Positions 18,886-30,348 of a DNA stretch of 64,000 bases are shown here, piece by piece. The DNA is taken from the NCBI RefSeq assembly GCF_024347475.1, contig NZ_AP025487.1, forward strand, positions 620,001-684,000. The letters are read 5' to 3'. The position numbers and the translations under genes are program-made. The DNA is from Vibrio fortis (GTDB taxonomy: Bacteria; Pseudomonadota; Gammaproteobacteria; Enterobacterales; Vibrionaceae). The notes beneath the pieces are model-generated. The model had not been told where the DNA came from. It made no database searches and saw only the letters and a list, made by a program, of their open reading frames with translations. Numbering within the stretch: position 1 is the stretch's first letter; each line of letters begins with the position of its first letter.

Positions 18886-19815
18886 TTACTTATTAATCTG
18901 TTCTTTGAGTGCCTTCTTGACCACGCTATCGAGCCAGTTGTGTAAAGGGTTGTTGCGGTTTTTAATGTGAATATGGCTGTATACTGAGATCGTTTTTTCC
19001 TCCTCTTCGAGATCCACATCAATAACTCGTAAGTTAGGGTAATTTTGGATAGGAAAGAGGTTTGAATGTGGCATATACATATCGGAATTGAGCAATACAT
19101 CAATGATGGCTAATACCATCTCCGATCGGAAGCCGACTCGATGGGGAATCGAATACGCGTCAAGCAATTTGGAAGCTTGGCTGAAATTGTCGTTCCATCC
19201 TGGTGATATTAGAGATGCGATTTCGTAGCCTGCAAGATCTTGCGGTTTGACGATGGATTTTTTAATTGGATGGTCTTTTCGTACAAAGAGTCTGCCCTCA
19301 ATATCAACGAGCTTTTGAGCGTAAATTTCTTTAGATACATAAGGGAGCTGGTACGCAATTCCCATCAAAACATCACCTTTTCGAATATCCTCGGCAGAAG
19401 CTGTAGTCCAACTTGCCAGTTCCAATTTACAGTTTGGGGCTTGCTGTGTGATGGTTTTGTAGAGTGAGCCAGACAAGCAAGCGAGTACTACGGGTGATAG
19501 GGCAATTTTTATTGGGTAATCGATCTCTTTAGGGTCAAAACCATACGAAGAGTTCACGGCACTTTTAATCCCATCCATATGCGGTGCAAGTTCATTGGCC
19601 AATTGCTCGCTAAAATGAGTAGGTTGTAATCCGCCATGCACCTTAACAAATAAGTCATCACCAAAATGGTGTCTGAGTTTTTGCAATGCTTGGCTCACTG
19701 CGGGTTGCGTAACGAAAAGACGCTCAGCGGCCTTACGAGTATTTTTTTCCTGATGAACAATCAAAAAGGTTCGTAGCAAGTTAAGGTCGAGTGTGCCAAA
19801 TAAATCCTTTGCCAT
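18886..19815 (-). CDS. LysR-family transcriptional regulator
   Basis: 309-residue regulator with the LysR architecture: N-terminal winged helix-turn-helix (about 8-67, RKAAERLFVTQPAVSQALQK) and a periplasmic-binding-protein-like effector domain behind it. The opening DLNLLRTFLIVHQEKN resembles the LeuO/NodD-like branch. It lies just upstream of, and on the same strand as, the three envelope-protein genes, 135 bases before the autotransporter-like gene, so these are plausible targets, but the inducer and regulon are unknown. cutC follows upstream on the same strand after a 90-base gap. Confidence 0.88.
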   Translation of the reverse strand: MAKDLFGTLDLNLLRTFLIVHQEKNTRKAAERLFVTQPAVSQALQKLRHHFGDDLFVKVHGGLQPTHFSEQLANELAPHMDGIKSAVNSSYGFDPKEIDYPIKIALSPVVLACLSGSLYKTITQQAPNCKLELASWTTASAEDIRKGDVLMGIAYQLPYVSKEIYAQKLVDIEGRLFVRKDHPIKKSIVKPQDLAGYEIASLISPGWNDNFSQASKLLDAYSIPHRVGFRSEMVLAIIDVLLNSDMYMPHSNLFPIQNYPNLRVIDVDLEEEEKTISVYSHIHIKNRNNPLHNWLDSVVKKALKEQINK

Positions 19816-19905
19816 ATCTATCCGTTAATGTCGTTGACTGCTTTAAACAATATACGCGACTCTAATCGATAAACCAGTATTACTCGGTAACGCTTTGTTA
19901 AACAA

Positions 19906-20655
19906 TTAAATGTGATTGAGGATTACGGTTTTTACGGCTCTTATTTTTTCTGAGCTAGTAATAGGAATAAGGTAATCATCAACATCGTGGTTTCCCATTT
20001 TTGTAGATGATGTTGCCTTCATTCTGCTAGTACGGGTGGTTTTTCCGGATAAATGCAGTGCATCAACATTAGATGAATCTAGCAGAATCGACGCATTTGC
20101 GGCGTTTACACCAGCTCCCGCCATGATATCAATGCGTCCGCTCGCCTGTTTTACCATTTCCGTTAAGATATCAATTCCAAGCTCAGCAGTTAGAGCAAGT
20201 CCGGAAGTGAGAATTCTTTCAAAGCCCAATTCGATAGCTTGTTCTAATGCACGTTCATAATCTGCGCAAACATCAATCGCTCGATGGAGAGTCATACCCA
20301 AGTTGAGGCTCTTTGCCTTTTTAGTGAGTTGCTCTAATGCGCTTATGTCCAGACTACCATCCGAGTTGGTAACGCCTAAAACCACCCCTGAAAGCCCTGC
20401 AATAGAAGCAGCCTCAATATCTTCAAGCATGCACTCGATATCCTCTGAGCTAAAGATAAAGTCTCCCTGTCTTGGCCTGATCATGGCATAAACTGGAACA
20501 GAAGAGTGCTCAGCCGCTTTCTTCATAAAACCAAAACTTGGCGTTAGCCCACCTAGAGCGAGAGATGAGCAGAGCTCTATGCGATCTGCACCACCTTCTA
20601 TAGCAAGGTGAAGGGATTCGAGGTTGTCGATACATACTTCTAATTCAGGTTTCAT
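19906..20655 (-). CDS. cutC: CutC family protein (copper homeostasis protein)
   Basis: TIM-barrel protein of the CutC family, 249 residues (248 in E. coli). The family signature is at the N-terminus: [27 protein letters not shown] (seen at residues 5-31), and later MIRPRQGDF and LHRAIDVC. The name comes from a copper-sensitive mutant; the actual enzymatic activity is not settled in bacteria. A real ribosome site is weak. It is not clearly in an operon: the LysR gene lies 90 bases beyond its end, and a terminator separates it from the peroxiredoxin gene. Confidence 0.93.
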   Translation of the reverse strand: MKPELEVCIDNLESLHLAIEGGADRIELCSSLALGGLTPSFGFMKKAAEHSSVPVYAMIRPRQGDFIFSSEDIECMLEDIEAASIAGLSGVVLGVTNSDGSLDISALEQLTKKAKSLNLGMTLHRAIDVCADYERALEQAIELGFERILTSGLALTAELGIDILTEMVKQASGRIDIMAGAGVNAANASILLDSSNVDALHLSGKTTRTSRMKATSSTKMGNHDVDDYLIPITSSEKIRAVKTVILNHI

Positions 20656-20813
20656 TTTGTCGTTCCGAAGAGGGGATAACTGGATGATAGCAATAGCGAG
20701 TTATGAAAGGGTAGAGGGAAAGGGAGCGAAATAGGGGTAAATCTTTTCGGTAATCGCTGCCTCAATTGAGAGACTTGAGAGAAATGGGCAAGAAGGTTCT
20801 GATCAATATAAGA

Positions 20814-20841
20814 AAAGCCCGAAGCGTGAACTTCGGGCTTT
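20814..20841 (-). terminator. Terminator after the peroxiredoxin gene
   Basis: Perfect 11-base arms (20814-20824 and 20831-20841) with a six-base loop and a T-rich run on the minus-strand side. It closes the peroxiredoxin transcript. The rest of the 314-base gap between cutC and the peroxiredoxin gene shows nothing else clear. Confidence 0.8.
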
Positions 20842-20969
20842 AAATAAGACTTTACTTCTTAACTGATTGGCGTTGCACTTTGTGCTATTGCTTTACGCTT
20901 CTTGTGCCTTTGGCTACTAAGAGAGCTTCCAACCATTCACCCGAGTTGAGCGCGGGCTTAAGAATGTAA

Positions 20970-21578
20970 TTACTTGCTTAGGTCGTCTGCGTGCTCAGAT
21001 AGGAACGCTGCAACACCTTTTGGAGATGCGTCCATACCTGATTTGCCTTCTTCCCATTGTGCTGGACAAACTTCACCGTTCTTCTCGTGGAAGTTTAGTG
21101 CGTCAACCATGCGTAGCATTTCGTCGATGTTACGGCCTAGTGGTAGGTCGTTAACAACTTGGTGACGTACAAGGCCGTCAGCGTCGATTAGGAAAGAACC
21201 ACGGAAAGCAACACCAGCTTCTGGGTGCTCAACGTCGTATGCTTTACAGATTTCGTGCTTAACGTCAGCAACTAGTGGGTACTTAACTTGACCGATACCG
21301 CCATCAGCGATAGCAGTGTTACGCCATGCGTTGTGAGAGAATTGAGAATCGATAGAAACACCGATTACTTCAACGCCTTTAGCTTGGAAATCTTCAAGAC
21401 GGTTGTCGAAAGCGATAAGCTCAGAAGGACAAACGAAAGTGAAGTCTAGTGGGTAGAAGAAAACAACCGCTTTCTTACCTTTTGTGAATTCTGCGAAGTT
21501 GAAGTTGTCAACGATTTCGCCGTTACCTAGAACAGCTGCTGCAGTAAAGTCAGGGGCTTGACGACCTACTAGTACCAT
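20970..21578 (-). CDS. Typical 2-Cys peroxiredoxin (AhpC/Prx1 type)
   Basis: Thiol peroxidase that reduces hydrogen peroxide and organic peroxides. The peroxidatic Cys50 is in DFTFVCPSE and the resolving Cys171 in GEVCPAQW, so it works as a typical 2-Cys enzyme, recycled by thioredoxin or AhpF. A GGIG motif (93-96) is present, as in peroxiredoxins prone to overoxidation, while the partner C-terminal YF motif is replaced by a Phe-Leu pair in VAAFLSEHADDL. A good ribosome site (GGAGATTCC) precedes the ATG. It is divergent from the oxyR gene, sharing a palindromic operator-like site; this arrangement resembles prx2-oxyR2 of Vibrio vulnificus as I recall it. Confidence 0.95.
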   Translation of the reverse strand: MVLVGRQAPDFTAAAVLGNGEIVDNFNFAEFTKGKKAVVFFYPLDFTFVCPSELIAFDNRLEDFQAKGVEVIGVSIDSQFSHNAWRNTAIADGGIGQVKYPLVADVKHEICKAYDVEHPEAGVAFRGSFLIDADGLVRHQVVNDLPLGRNIDEMLRMVDALNFHEKNGEVCPAQWEEGKSGMDASPKGVAAFLSEHADDLSK

Positions 21579-21646
21579 TTTGGAATCTCCTAAAAAATTA
21601 GTTGGCCCAATACTTCTTTGATTGGGCTCCGTTTCTACGCGACAAA

Positions 21647-21669
21647 CTATAGTACAATCGGTACTATAG
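21647..21669. promoter_or_regulatory. Palindromic operator candidate between peroxiredoxin gene and oxyR
   Basis: Perfect palindrome CTATAGTAC-N5-GTACTATAG in the 221-base divergent gap. It contains ATAG/CTAT elements like those of OxyR sites, although their spacing (11 instead of 7) differs from the E. coli consensus. For the peroxiredoxin gene a TATAGT -10 sequence lies within the right half as read on the minus strand, which puts the palindrome across the -35 region, where an activator would bind. Confidence 0.5.
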
Positions 21670-21799
21670 AAAAAAGCGAATTAAATAGATTGAGTTCATC
21701 GAAAAAAGCGATAAACCCATTCTTTGTCCTTTCCAAGTCTATTGACCATTCCAGGTGGGTAGACTCCAACTTATCTTACTCATATTACAAAGTAATTTC

Positions 21800-22705
21800 A
21801 TGAATAAATGGCCAAGTCTTAAGCAACTTCACTATCTAGTGACACTACATGAAACACGCCACTTCGGGGATGCGGCCGAGCGTTGTTTTGTTAGTCAATC
21901 AACCCTGAGTAAAGGGATACAAAACCTAGAAGAGTTGATTGGGTGTCCTCTATACGAAAAGAAAGACAAGAAGAGCCCATTGGTGTTTACTCATGCAGGT
22001 GAACAAGTAGTGGAGCATGGCAGAGAGTTGCTAGCCAAAGGACAAGACTTAGTTGAATTAGGGAGATTGTGCCAAGGCGGCGATATGCAGGGGCAGCTTA
22101 AAGTGGGCTGCATTCCGACGATAGCTCCTTTTCTTCTGTGTAACTTAGTTCAAGAGGTTAATGTTCGCTTCCCTGAATTGAATATGTTGCTACGTGAAGA
22201 CACCACGACCAACTTGCTGGCAGCTTTACGCCAAGGTGAGCTGGATGTGTTGATTTTGGCACTTCCTGTCGATATTGACGGAATGGAGAGCCAGATTGTT
22301 GGTAGTGATCCATTCCGTATGATCATCAGTCGCAATCAGGCGGATGCGATTCGCACGCCAATTAAATATGCAGACCTTCCCGACGAGTCGGTGTTTCTTT
22401 TAGAAAAAGAGCACTGTTTAACAGAACATGCAGTGTCGGCTTGCCAGCTAACCGATAAAGAGAAGATAAACCCGTTCTCAGCAACCAGCCTTCATACTCT
22501 AGTGCAAATGGTCGCGAATGGTTTAGGCACAACATTCATTCCGCAGATGGCGATTGATCATGGCTTGATTGAGAACCAGAACTTAGTAGTGGTTGATGCA
22601 CCGGGGCAGCAAGCCCACCGTCATATTGGCTTAGTTTGGCGTCCTAGCTCTTCACGAGTAAGCACATTCAATCAGTTGGCAGAGGTTGTTTCTGAGTTAC
22701 TTTGA
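21800..22705 (+). CDS. oxyR: Hydrogen peroxide-sensing LysR regulator OxyR (OxyR2-like)
   Basis: LysR-type redox sensor, 301 residues from the ATG at 21800; the longer frame to 21755 adds residues not found in the family. The winged-helix domain holds HFGDAAERCFVSQSTLSKGI. The regulatory domain has the disulfide pair Cys206 and Cys215, nine residues apart as in E. coli Cys199/Cys208. The residue two before the peroxidatic cysteine is Glu204 (EKEHC); in V. vulnificus OxyR2 a glutamate at this position was reported, as I recall, to make the sensor respond to very low peroxide. The gene is divergent from the peroxiredoxin gene and has its own terminator. OxyR1 is presumably elsewhere. Confidence 0.93.
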   Translation: MNKWPSLKQLHYLVTLHETRHFGDAAERCFVSQSTLSKGIQNLEELIGCPLYEKKDKKSPLVFTHAGEQVVEHGRELLAKGQDLVELGRLCQGGDMQGQLKVGCIPTIAPFLLCNLVQEVNVRFPELNMLLREDTTTNLLAALRQGELDVLILALPVDIDGMESQIVGSDPFRMIISRNQADAIRTPIKYADLPDESVFLLEKEHCLTEHAVSACQLTDKEKINPFSATSLHTLVQMVANGLGTTFIPQMAIDHGLIENQNLVVVDAPGQQAHRHIGLVWRPSSSRVSTFNQLAEVVSELL

Positions 22706-22761
22706 TCTTTTTTGTATTCACGATAGCAATAAGTATTAAGTTGAATAGTTGAAACTCACAT

Positions 22762-22791
22762 AAAAAGCACACTGTATTAGGTGTGCTTTTT
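22762..22791 (+). terminator. Terminator of oxyR
   Basis: Perfect 11-base stem (AAAAAGCACAC at 22762-22772 with its complement at 22781-22791), loop of eight, T-run at the end. Confidence 0.85.
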
Positions 22792-23579
22792 AGTATTTTA
22801 TACTGCGGATAAGCATTTATTTGACTACAAATGATCGAGGTGCTGTTAAGTAGCTTTCATTCATTTGTGAAATTTTACACGCTTAATTTTACACACCTCT
22901 TTTGGGCTCTTGTTTAACTTCCCTGATGTATATGTATTTCAGCCATTGACACTCAACGACTTCTTTCTGTTTTCTTGGAATCAAACAACTGTTTTAAACT
23001 ATGAGGTGCTCAATTTTTCGACGTAATAAAATTACGTAAATTATCGAAGGATTGGCGATCAAATAGTGGCTGAGATCACAACGATATAAAGCTTTGAATT
23101 TAACTTTTTATTAACTTTAGACCTTTTGCTCTATGTTTGTTTGAGGTAACTTAACTGCATGAAGATTAAGACTTATGTCTAGGTGGCTCTTGCTTGTAAT
23201 CGATTTCAAATTTGGAGATGGTAATAGGCGAAGGCAACACGAAGCAGCCAAAGATAGAGCAAGCAACCCATACAATATAATTAGCTTGCGACTGTAAGAT
23301 GTAGTCTTTGAGTTACAAATATTTTTAGATTTATAGTGATAGTGTCGAACAGGCAAGCTTGAGGGATTAGGTACCCTTTCACCTAACCCTTAAGTTATTT
23401 TCCCGAAATGAAGCCCAAACCTTTTTATCTGTGCAAGCGTGCAGGATGTGAAATCAAGGAGTGCAGTGATAAGCGAAGCAATAAGTAGGAAGGCCGCCTA
23501 CCTATATAAGAATGAAAACCAGATCGAGCAATAACAAGATTCCTTACTGTTTACAGGAACGCATGAAACCCTGACCTTC
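22792..23579. other. Gene-poor stretch; possible non-coding RNA toward its right end
   Basis: About 790 AT-rich bases with no convincing protein gene on either strand. Because oxyR has its own terminator to the left and a strong plus-strand terminator lies just to the right (23580-23609), some plus-strand transcript should start inside this region; a small RNA covering roughly the last 100-150 bases is the simplest reading. Hairpins at about 23485-23502 (GTAGG...CCTAC) and 23537-23560 (CTGTTTACAG core) precede the terminator. I could not match it to a known small RNA. Confidence 0.35.
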
Positions 23580-23609
23580 GAGCGGCCCAATCCAGCCGCT
23601 CATTTTTTT
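23580..23609 (+). terminator. Orphan Rho-independent terminator on the plus strand
   Basis: Seven-base GC-rich stem (GAGCGGC and GCCGCTC), eight-base loop and then seven T residues. No plus-strand protein gene precedes it since oxyR. Confidence 0.8.
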
Positions 23610-23701
23610 GTCTGTCGTCTATAAAATTCATTGAGCGAGATGAACGGAATCAAGCTTGTTGAATTCTATTGAGACAATAAACCCGCTTTAAAGAGTGTTT
23701 T

Positions 23702-24145
23702 CTAAACTTCAATCTCTTCCGGTTCACTCTCTTCTTGCAACTCTAAAAGATTGATTGCAATCGTTACGAAGTCACTGTCTGTGATGATACCAACCAACTC
23801 ACCGTGTTCTACGACTGGTAGACAACCGACCTTATGTTTCTGCATATAAATAGCCGACTCTTTTAGCCCTGCTCTTGGTTCAACCGACATGACGTTTTTG
23901 TGCATGATGTCATTAAGTGGTGTGGCGAGAGTATAAGATTGAGCTTGAGGGATATTTTGTAGGCTAGATTCTTGAGCGGCAAGGACATCGCGTTGAGTAA
24001 CGACACCAAGCAGTTTTCTGTCTGCATCCACGACTGGAATGTGCCGAATATCCAAGGCTTCCATGGTGTGTTTTGCATCGGCGAGTGAGTGTGAGCGCAA
24101 TAGGGTATGAGGGTTGCGAGTCATCATGTCTTCAACCTTGATCAT
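23702..24145 (-). CDS. CBS-domain pair protein
   Basis: 147-residue cytoplasmic protein made of two CBS domains (about 1-60 and 70-135), which typically dimerise as a Bateman module and bind adenosine nucleotides such as AMP, ATP or SAM. The repeats are seen in VEDMMTRNP...IRHIPVVDADRKLLGVVTQRDV and IMHKNVMSVEP...GCLPVVEHGELVGIITDSDF. There is no partner domain, so it is a free-standing regulatory module. It ends in an acidic tail (EESEPEEIEV). It stands alone on the minus strand, divergent from queA. Its target is unknown. Confidence 0.9.
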   Translation of the reverse strand: MIKVEDMMTRNPHTLLRSHSLADAKHTMEALDIRHIPVVDADRKLLGVVTQRDVLAAQESSLQNIPQAQSYTLATPLNDIMHKNVMSVEPRAGLKESAIYMQKHKVGCLPVVEHGELVGIITDSDFVTIAINLLELQEESEPEEIEV

Positions 24146-24317
24146 ACGGACCTCCTTATTATTCTATTTTACTGCTTCTACTATAGATTTATCTCCCCAA
24201 AATATCTGAGAGCTAACTCATTATTGGGTGACTTTTATGCAACAAATGTCGCTAAAGTCATGTACGATTTCGAGTCGATTTTTTACGCCTATTTACAATA
24301 ATCCGATACGCAAAACC

Positions 24318-24345
24318 TTGCTATTGCGTCACGTGCGCCTATACT
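24318..24345 (+). promoter_or_regulatory. Sigma-70 promoter of queA
   Basis: TTGCTA (24318-24323), 16-base spacer, TATACT (24340-24345), about 80 bases before the queA ATG. Good match by eye to a housekeeping promoter; it would drive queA and possibly the tgt-yajC-secDF genes behind it. Confidence 0.55.
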
Positions 24346-24390
24346 AGCCCACTGCGAAAAATTTAGTCGCGGCTTCGTGTCGTCTACTGA

Positions 24391-25476
<1,086 letters not shown>

Positions 25477-25589
25477 TTTTAGCCAGTAATAAGCGATATA
25501 AATAGAATTTACGGGTGCTAGCAGTAGGCTAGGAGAGAGGTTGAGCATCAGCCTCTTTCTCGCAAGGAATCCGCGACCGCTCCTCATAG

Positions 25590-26792
<1,203 letters not shown>

Positions 26793-26900
26793 TATTTCTT
26801 TTGCGAGCCCCGTCTCTATTCATAGGGATGGGGCTTGAAAATAAAGGGATGCAACCCAATAAGACAAACAATTACGAAAATATAAATAGAGGATGTTTTA

Positions 26901-27230
26901 ATGTTTATTTCTCAAGCACATGCAGCAGCAGAAGGTGCACCAGCTGGCGGCGGTTTTGAAATGCTAATCATGCTAGGTATGTTCGCGGTGATCTTCTACT
27001 TCATGATCTACCGTCCACAAGCTAAGCGTGTTAAAGAGCACAAAAACCTAATGGCTTCTATGGGTAAAGGCGACGAAGTTCTAACAAGCGGTGGTCTAAT
27101 CGGTAAGATTACTAAAATCGCTGAAGACAACGACTACGTTGCAATCGAGCTGAACCCAAACAACGAAGTAGTGATCAAGAAAGACTTCGTTACAGCAGTG
27201 CTACCAAAAGGTACTCTGAAATCTCTATAA
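26901..27230 (+). CDS. yajC: Sec translocon accessory subunit YajC
   Basis: Small inner-membrane partner of SecDF, 109 residues, with one membrane helix at about 17-37 (MLIMLGMFAVIFYFMIYRPQ) and a cytoplasmic domain containing the conserved GDEVLTSGGLIGKI motif. It stimulates protein export through SecYEG together with SecD and SecF, which follow at once (20-base gap to secD). The N-terminal residues are Ala/Gly-rich as in E. coli YajC (110 residues). Confidence 0.96.
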   Translation: MFISQAHAAAEGAPAGGGFEMLIMLGMFAVIFYFMIYRPQAKRVKEHKNLMASMGKGDEVLTSGGLIGKITKIAEDNDYVAIELNPNNEVVIKKDFVTAVLPKGTLKSL

Positions 27231-27250
27231 ACAGCTAGAGGATCCTCGCT

Positions 27251-29107
27251 GTGCTAAACCGTTATCCGTTATGGAAGTACCTGATGGTGATGTTTACCAT
27301 TGCTATCGCTGCGTTGTACGCACTTCCAAATCTATACGGTGAAGATCCGGCAGTTCAAGTTACAGGGGCGCGTGGCGCCTCTGTAGATATGTCTACGCTG
27401 GATACTGTCACCAAAGCTCTTGAAGCTGAGAGCCTTTCTACTAAATCCGTTGCTCTAGAAAACGGTTCTATTCTTGTACGCTTTAACGATACCGATACTC
27501 AAATCAGTGCGCGTGATGTGATCACTGAAGCTTTGAATGAAGATGTTATCGTTGCCTTAAACTTAGCGGCTTCTACTCCAGACTGGCTTGAATCAATTGG
27601 TGCGGCACCAATGAAGCTTGGCCTTGACCTACGTGGCGGTGTTCACTTCTTGATGGAAGTGGATATGGACGCTGCGATGGAAAAGCTGGTGGGCCAACAA
27701 GAAGAAGCGTTCCGTAGCGAGCTTCGTGAAGAGAAAATTCGTTACCGTGCAATCCGCCCATCTGGTAAAGATGCGGTTGAAGTATTGCTGCGTAATGAAG
27801 AGCAACTAGCAGCTGCTAAGTCGTTGCTGGAATCTCTACACCCAGACATGACTTTCGTTGATTCTGAGTCAAACGGTCGCTTTTCTCTGATTGCTAACTT
27901 TACTGAAACGCGTCTTCAAGAGATCCGTAACTACGCAGTAGAGCAAAACATCACAATCCTTCGTAACCGTGTTAATGAATTGGGTGTTGCTGAGCCATTG
28001 GTTCAACGTCAAGGTGCTAGTCGCATTGTAGTTGAGCTTCCAGGTGTTCAAGACACAGCTCGCGCTAAAGAAATTCTTGGTGCGACAGCAACGCTTGAGT
28101 TCCGTGAAGTGGATAGCTCTGCGGATCTTGCAGCCGCTGCGGCAGGTCGTGCACCAGCAGGTAGCGAAATCAAGCAAGACCGTGATGGTCGCCCTGTAGT
28201 GCTTAAGAAGCGCGTGATTCTAGGCGGTTCAAGCATTACGGATGCAAGCTCAAGTGTTGATGAATATGGTCGTCCTCAAGTTAACATCTCGCTAGACAGC
28301 GAAGGTGGTAGCAAGATGTCTGCGTTCTCTCGCCAAAACATCGGTAAGCTAATGGCTACCGTATTTGCAGAGTACAAAGACAGCGGTCGTAAGACACCTG
28401 AAGGCAAAGTGATTCTGACCAAGCATGAAGAAGTGATTAACCAAGCAACGATTCAATCTGCGCTAGGTCGTAACTTCCGTATTACTGGTATCGATTCTGC
28501 TGCTGAAGCACACAACCTTGCACTTCTTCTACGTGCTGGTGCTCTGATTGCACCTATCTCGATTGTTGAAGAACGTACCATTGGTCCATCTATGGGTCAG
28601 CAGAACATTGACATGGGTATCATGGCGATGATCTGGGGTATGGCTGCAGTAATGCTATTTACGCTTATTTACTACCGTCGTTTTGGCCTGATTGCTAACG
28701 TCGCGCTAATGGCGAACTTGGTGCTGATTATCGGTGTGATGTCGATGATCCCAGGTGCAACCATGACGCTACCGGGTATTGCAGGTATCGTACTGACGGT
28801 GGGTATGGCGGTCGATGCGAACGTGCTTATTTTCGAACGTATTCGAGAAGAGTTACGTGAAGGTCGTAGCCCACAACAAGCGATTCACCAAGGTTACGCG
28901 AATGCATTCAGTACGATTGCCGATGCTAACATCACCACGCTTCTAACAGCCATCATTCTATTTGCTGTTGGTACGGGTGCGATTAAAGGCTTCGCGGTAA
29001 CGCTGTCTATCGGTATTCTGACTTCTATGTTTACAGCTATTGTAGGTACACGTTGTATCGTGAACCTAATGTATGGCGGTAAGCGCGTAGATAAACTGTC
29101 GATCTAA
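27251..29107 (+). CDS. secD: Protein translocase subunit SecD
   Basis: RND-superfamily membrane protein that uses the proton gradient with SecF to pull exported proteins through the membrane. It starts with GTG, supported by the match [10 protein letters not shown]...[13 protein letters not shown] to the E. coli N-terminus and an AGAGGA ribosome site. The 618 residues (615 in E. coli) comprise membrane helix 1, the large periplasmic P1 domain with [15 protein letters not shown], and five C-terminal helices with [17 protein letters not shown], which holds the proton-relay Asp. Confidence 0.97.
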   Translation: MLNRYPLWKYLMVMFTIAIAALYALPNLYGEDPAVQVTGARGASVDMSTLDTVTKALEAESLSTKSVALENGSILVRFNDTDTQISARDVITEALNEDVIVALNLAASTPDWLESIGAAPMKLGLDLRGGVHFLMEVDMDAAMEKLVGQQEEAFRSELREEKIRYRAIRPSGKDAVEVLLRNEEQLAAAKSLLESLHPDMTFVDSESNGRFSLIANFTETRLQEIRNYAVEQNITILRNRVNELGVAEPLVQRQGASRIVVELPGVQDTARAKEILGATATLEFREVDSSADLAAAAAGRAPAGSEIKQDRDGRPVVLKKRVILGGSSITDASSSVDEYGRPQVNISLDSEGGSKMSAFSRQNIGKLMATVFAEYKDSGRKTPEGKVILTKHEEVINQATIQSALGRNFRITGIDSAAEAHNLALLLRAGALIAPISIVEERTIGPSMGQQNIDMGIMAMIWGMAAVMLFTLIYYRRFGLIANVALMANLVLIIGVMSMIPGATMTLPGIAGIVLTVGMAVDANVLIFERIREELREGRSPQQAIHQGYANAFSTIADANITTLLTAIILFAVGTGAIKGFAVTLSIGILTSMFTAIVGTRCIVNLMYGGKRVDKLSI

Positions 29108-29121
29108 GGCTAGGAATTAAT

Positions 29122-30069
29122 ATGTTTCAGATTCTAAAAGCAGACAAATTGATCGACTTTATGCGTTGGTCAAAGGTAGCTTTTGTTCTTTCTATCTTAA
29201 TGATTGGTACAGCCATCTTTACTCTATCAACCAAGTCGTTGAACTGGGGTCTAGACTTTACTGGCGGTACCCTGATTGAAGTGGGTTTTGAGCATCCAGC
29301 TAACCTTGAAAATATCCGTTCTGCACTAGAGGCAAAAGGCTTTGGTGACGCAACGGTACAGAACTTTGGTTCTGCACGTGATGTTATGGTTCGTCTACGC
29401 CCACGTGAAGGCGTTGCAGGCGAAACACTAGGTAACCAGATCTTATCGGCTATCGAACAAGGTACGGGTGAGCAAGTTGAAATGCGCCGTATCGAATTCG
29501 TTGGTCCAAACGTAGGTGATGAGCTAACAGAAGCGGGTGGCCTTGCTATCCTTGTTTCTCTTATCTGTATCTTGATCTATGTGTCGGTACGATTTGAATG
29601 GCGTTTGGCTGCAGGTGCGGTACTCGCATTGGCGCACGACGTTATCATTACACTGGGTGTTTTCTCTCTGATGCAAATCGAGGTAGACCTGACCATCGTC
29701 GCGGCATTGCTAACGGTTGTCGGTTACTCGCTCAACGATACCATAGTTGTATTTGACCGTATCCGTGAGAACTTCCGTAAGATGCGTAAAGGCGAAGCAC
29801 CTGAAGTTCTAAACAGCTCAATCACACAAACATTGAGCCGTACATTGATCACTTCTGGTACAACCTTATTCGTAGTTATCGCACTGTTCGTTCAGGGCGG
29901 CGCTATGATTCATGGTTTCGCGACAGCACTTCTACTAGGTATTACCGTTGGTACTTACTCTTCTATCTACGTTGCATCTGCACTAGCTATGAAGTTGGGT
30001 ATTACGCGTGAGCACCTAATGCCACCACAAGTGGAAAAAGAAGGCGAAGAGTTTGACGAAATGCCATAA
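29122..30069 (+). CDS. secF: Protein translocase subunit SecF
   Basis: Partner of SecD, 315 residues (323 in E. coli). It has a first membrane helix at about 19-40, the SecF motif WGLDFTGGTLIEVGF, a periplasmic domain, and five further helices with VGYSLNDTIVVFDRIREN, the SecF counterpart of the SecD proton motif. It follows secD after 14 bases and ends the operon, with a strong terminator 30 bases after the stop. Confidence 0.97.
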   Translation: MFQILKADKLIDFMRWSKVAFVLSILMIGTAIFTLSTKSLNWGLDFTGGTLIEVGFEHPANLENIRSALEAKGFGDATVQNFGSARDVMVRLRPREGVAGETLGNQILSAIEQGTGEQVEMRRIEFVGPNVGDELTEAGGLAILVSLICILIYVSVRFEWRLAAGAVLALAHDVIITLGVFSLMQIEVDLTIVAALLTVVGYSLNDTIVVFDRIRENFRKMRKGEAPEVLNSSITQTLSRTLITSGTTLFVVIALFVQGGAMIHGFATALLLGITVGTYSSIYVASALAMKLGITREHLMPPQVEKEGEEFDEMP

Positions 30070-30099
30070 GCTTTGGCTTATAACTTTCGATAAACCAGA

Positions 30100-30130
30100 A
30101 AACCGCTAGGCAACTAGCGGTTTTTTTATG
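30100..30130 (+). terminator. Terminator of the tgt-yajC-secDF operon
   Basis: Perfect 10-base stem (AAACCGCTAG and its complement) with a four-base loop and a run of seven or more T residues directly after. Confidence 0.9.
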
Positions 30131-30207
30131 CCTGAATTTTGTAGGAAAACTCAATACAAATTTTACGGTCGAAGTGAATTGCACTTAATGTCATAAGCGC
30201 TATTCTG

Positions 30208-30259
<52 letters not shown>

Positions 30260-30279
30260 TCGGAATTGCAGATACAAAA

Positions 30280-30301
30280 AAGCCCCGCTAAAGCGAGGCT
30301 T
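30280..30301 (-). terminator. Terminator of suhB
   Basis: Stem of about nine pairs with one G-T pair, short loop, followed on the minus strand by five to six T residues. It lies about 50 bases after the suhB stop. Confidence 0.75.
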
Positions 30302-30348
30302 CGAATCTTTCGGCTCTCATTTAGGAGAGCATCAACGTAAGGTCTGAA

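Noticed and set aside
23117..23356. Minus-strand reading frame of 79 codons with a hydrophobic stretch
   Set aside because: It starts with TTG without a ribosome site, has unusual composition, and lies in AT-rich intergenic sequence.
25534..25554. Terminator between queA and tgt
   Set aside because: The hairpin has a mismatch and no proper T-run; readthrough into tgt is more likely.
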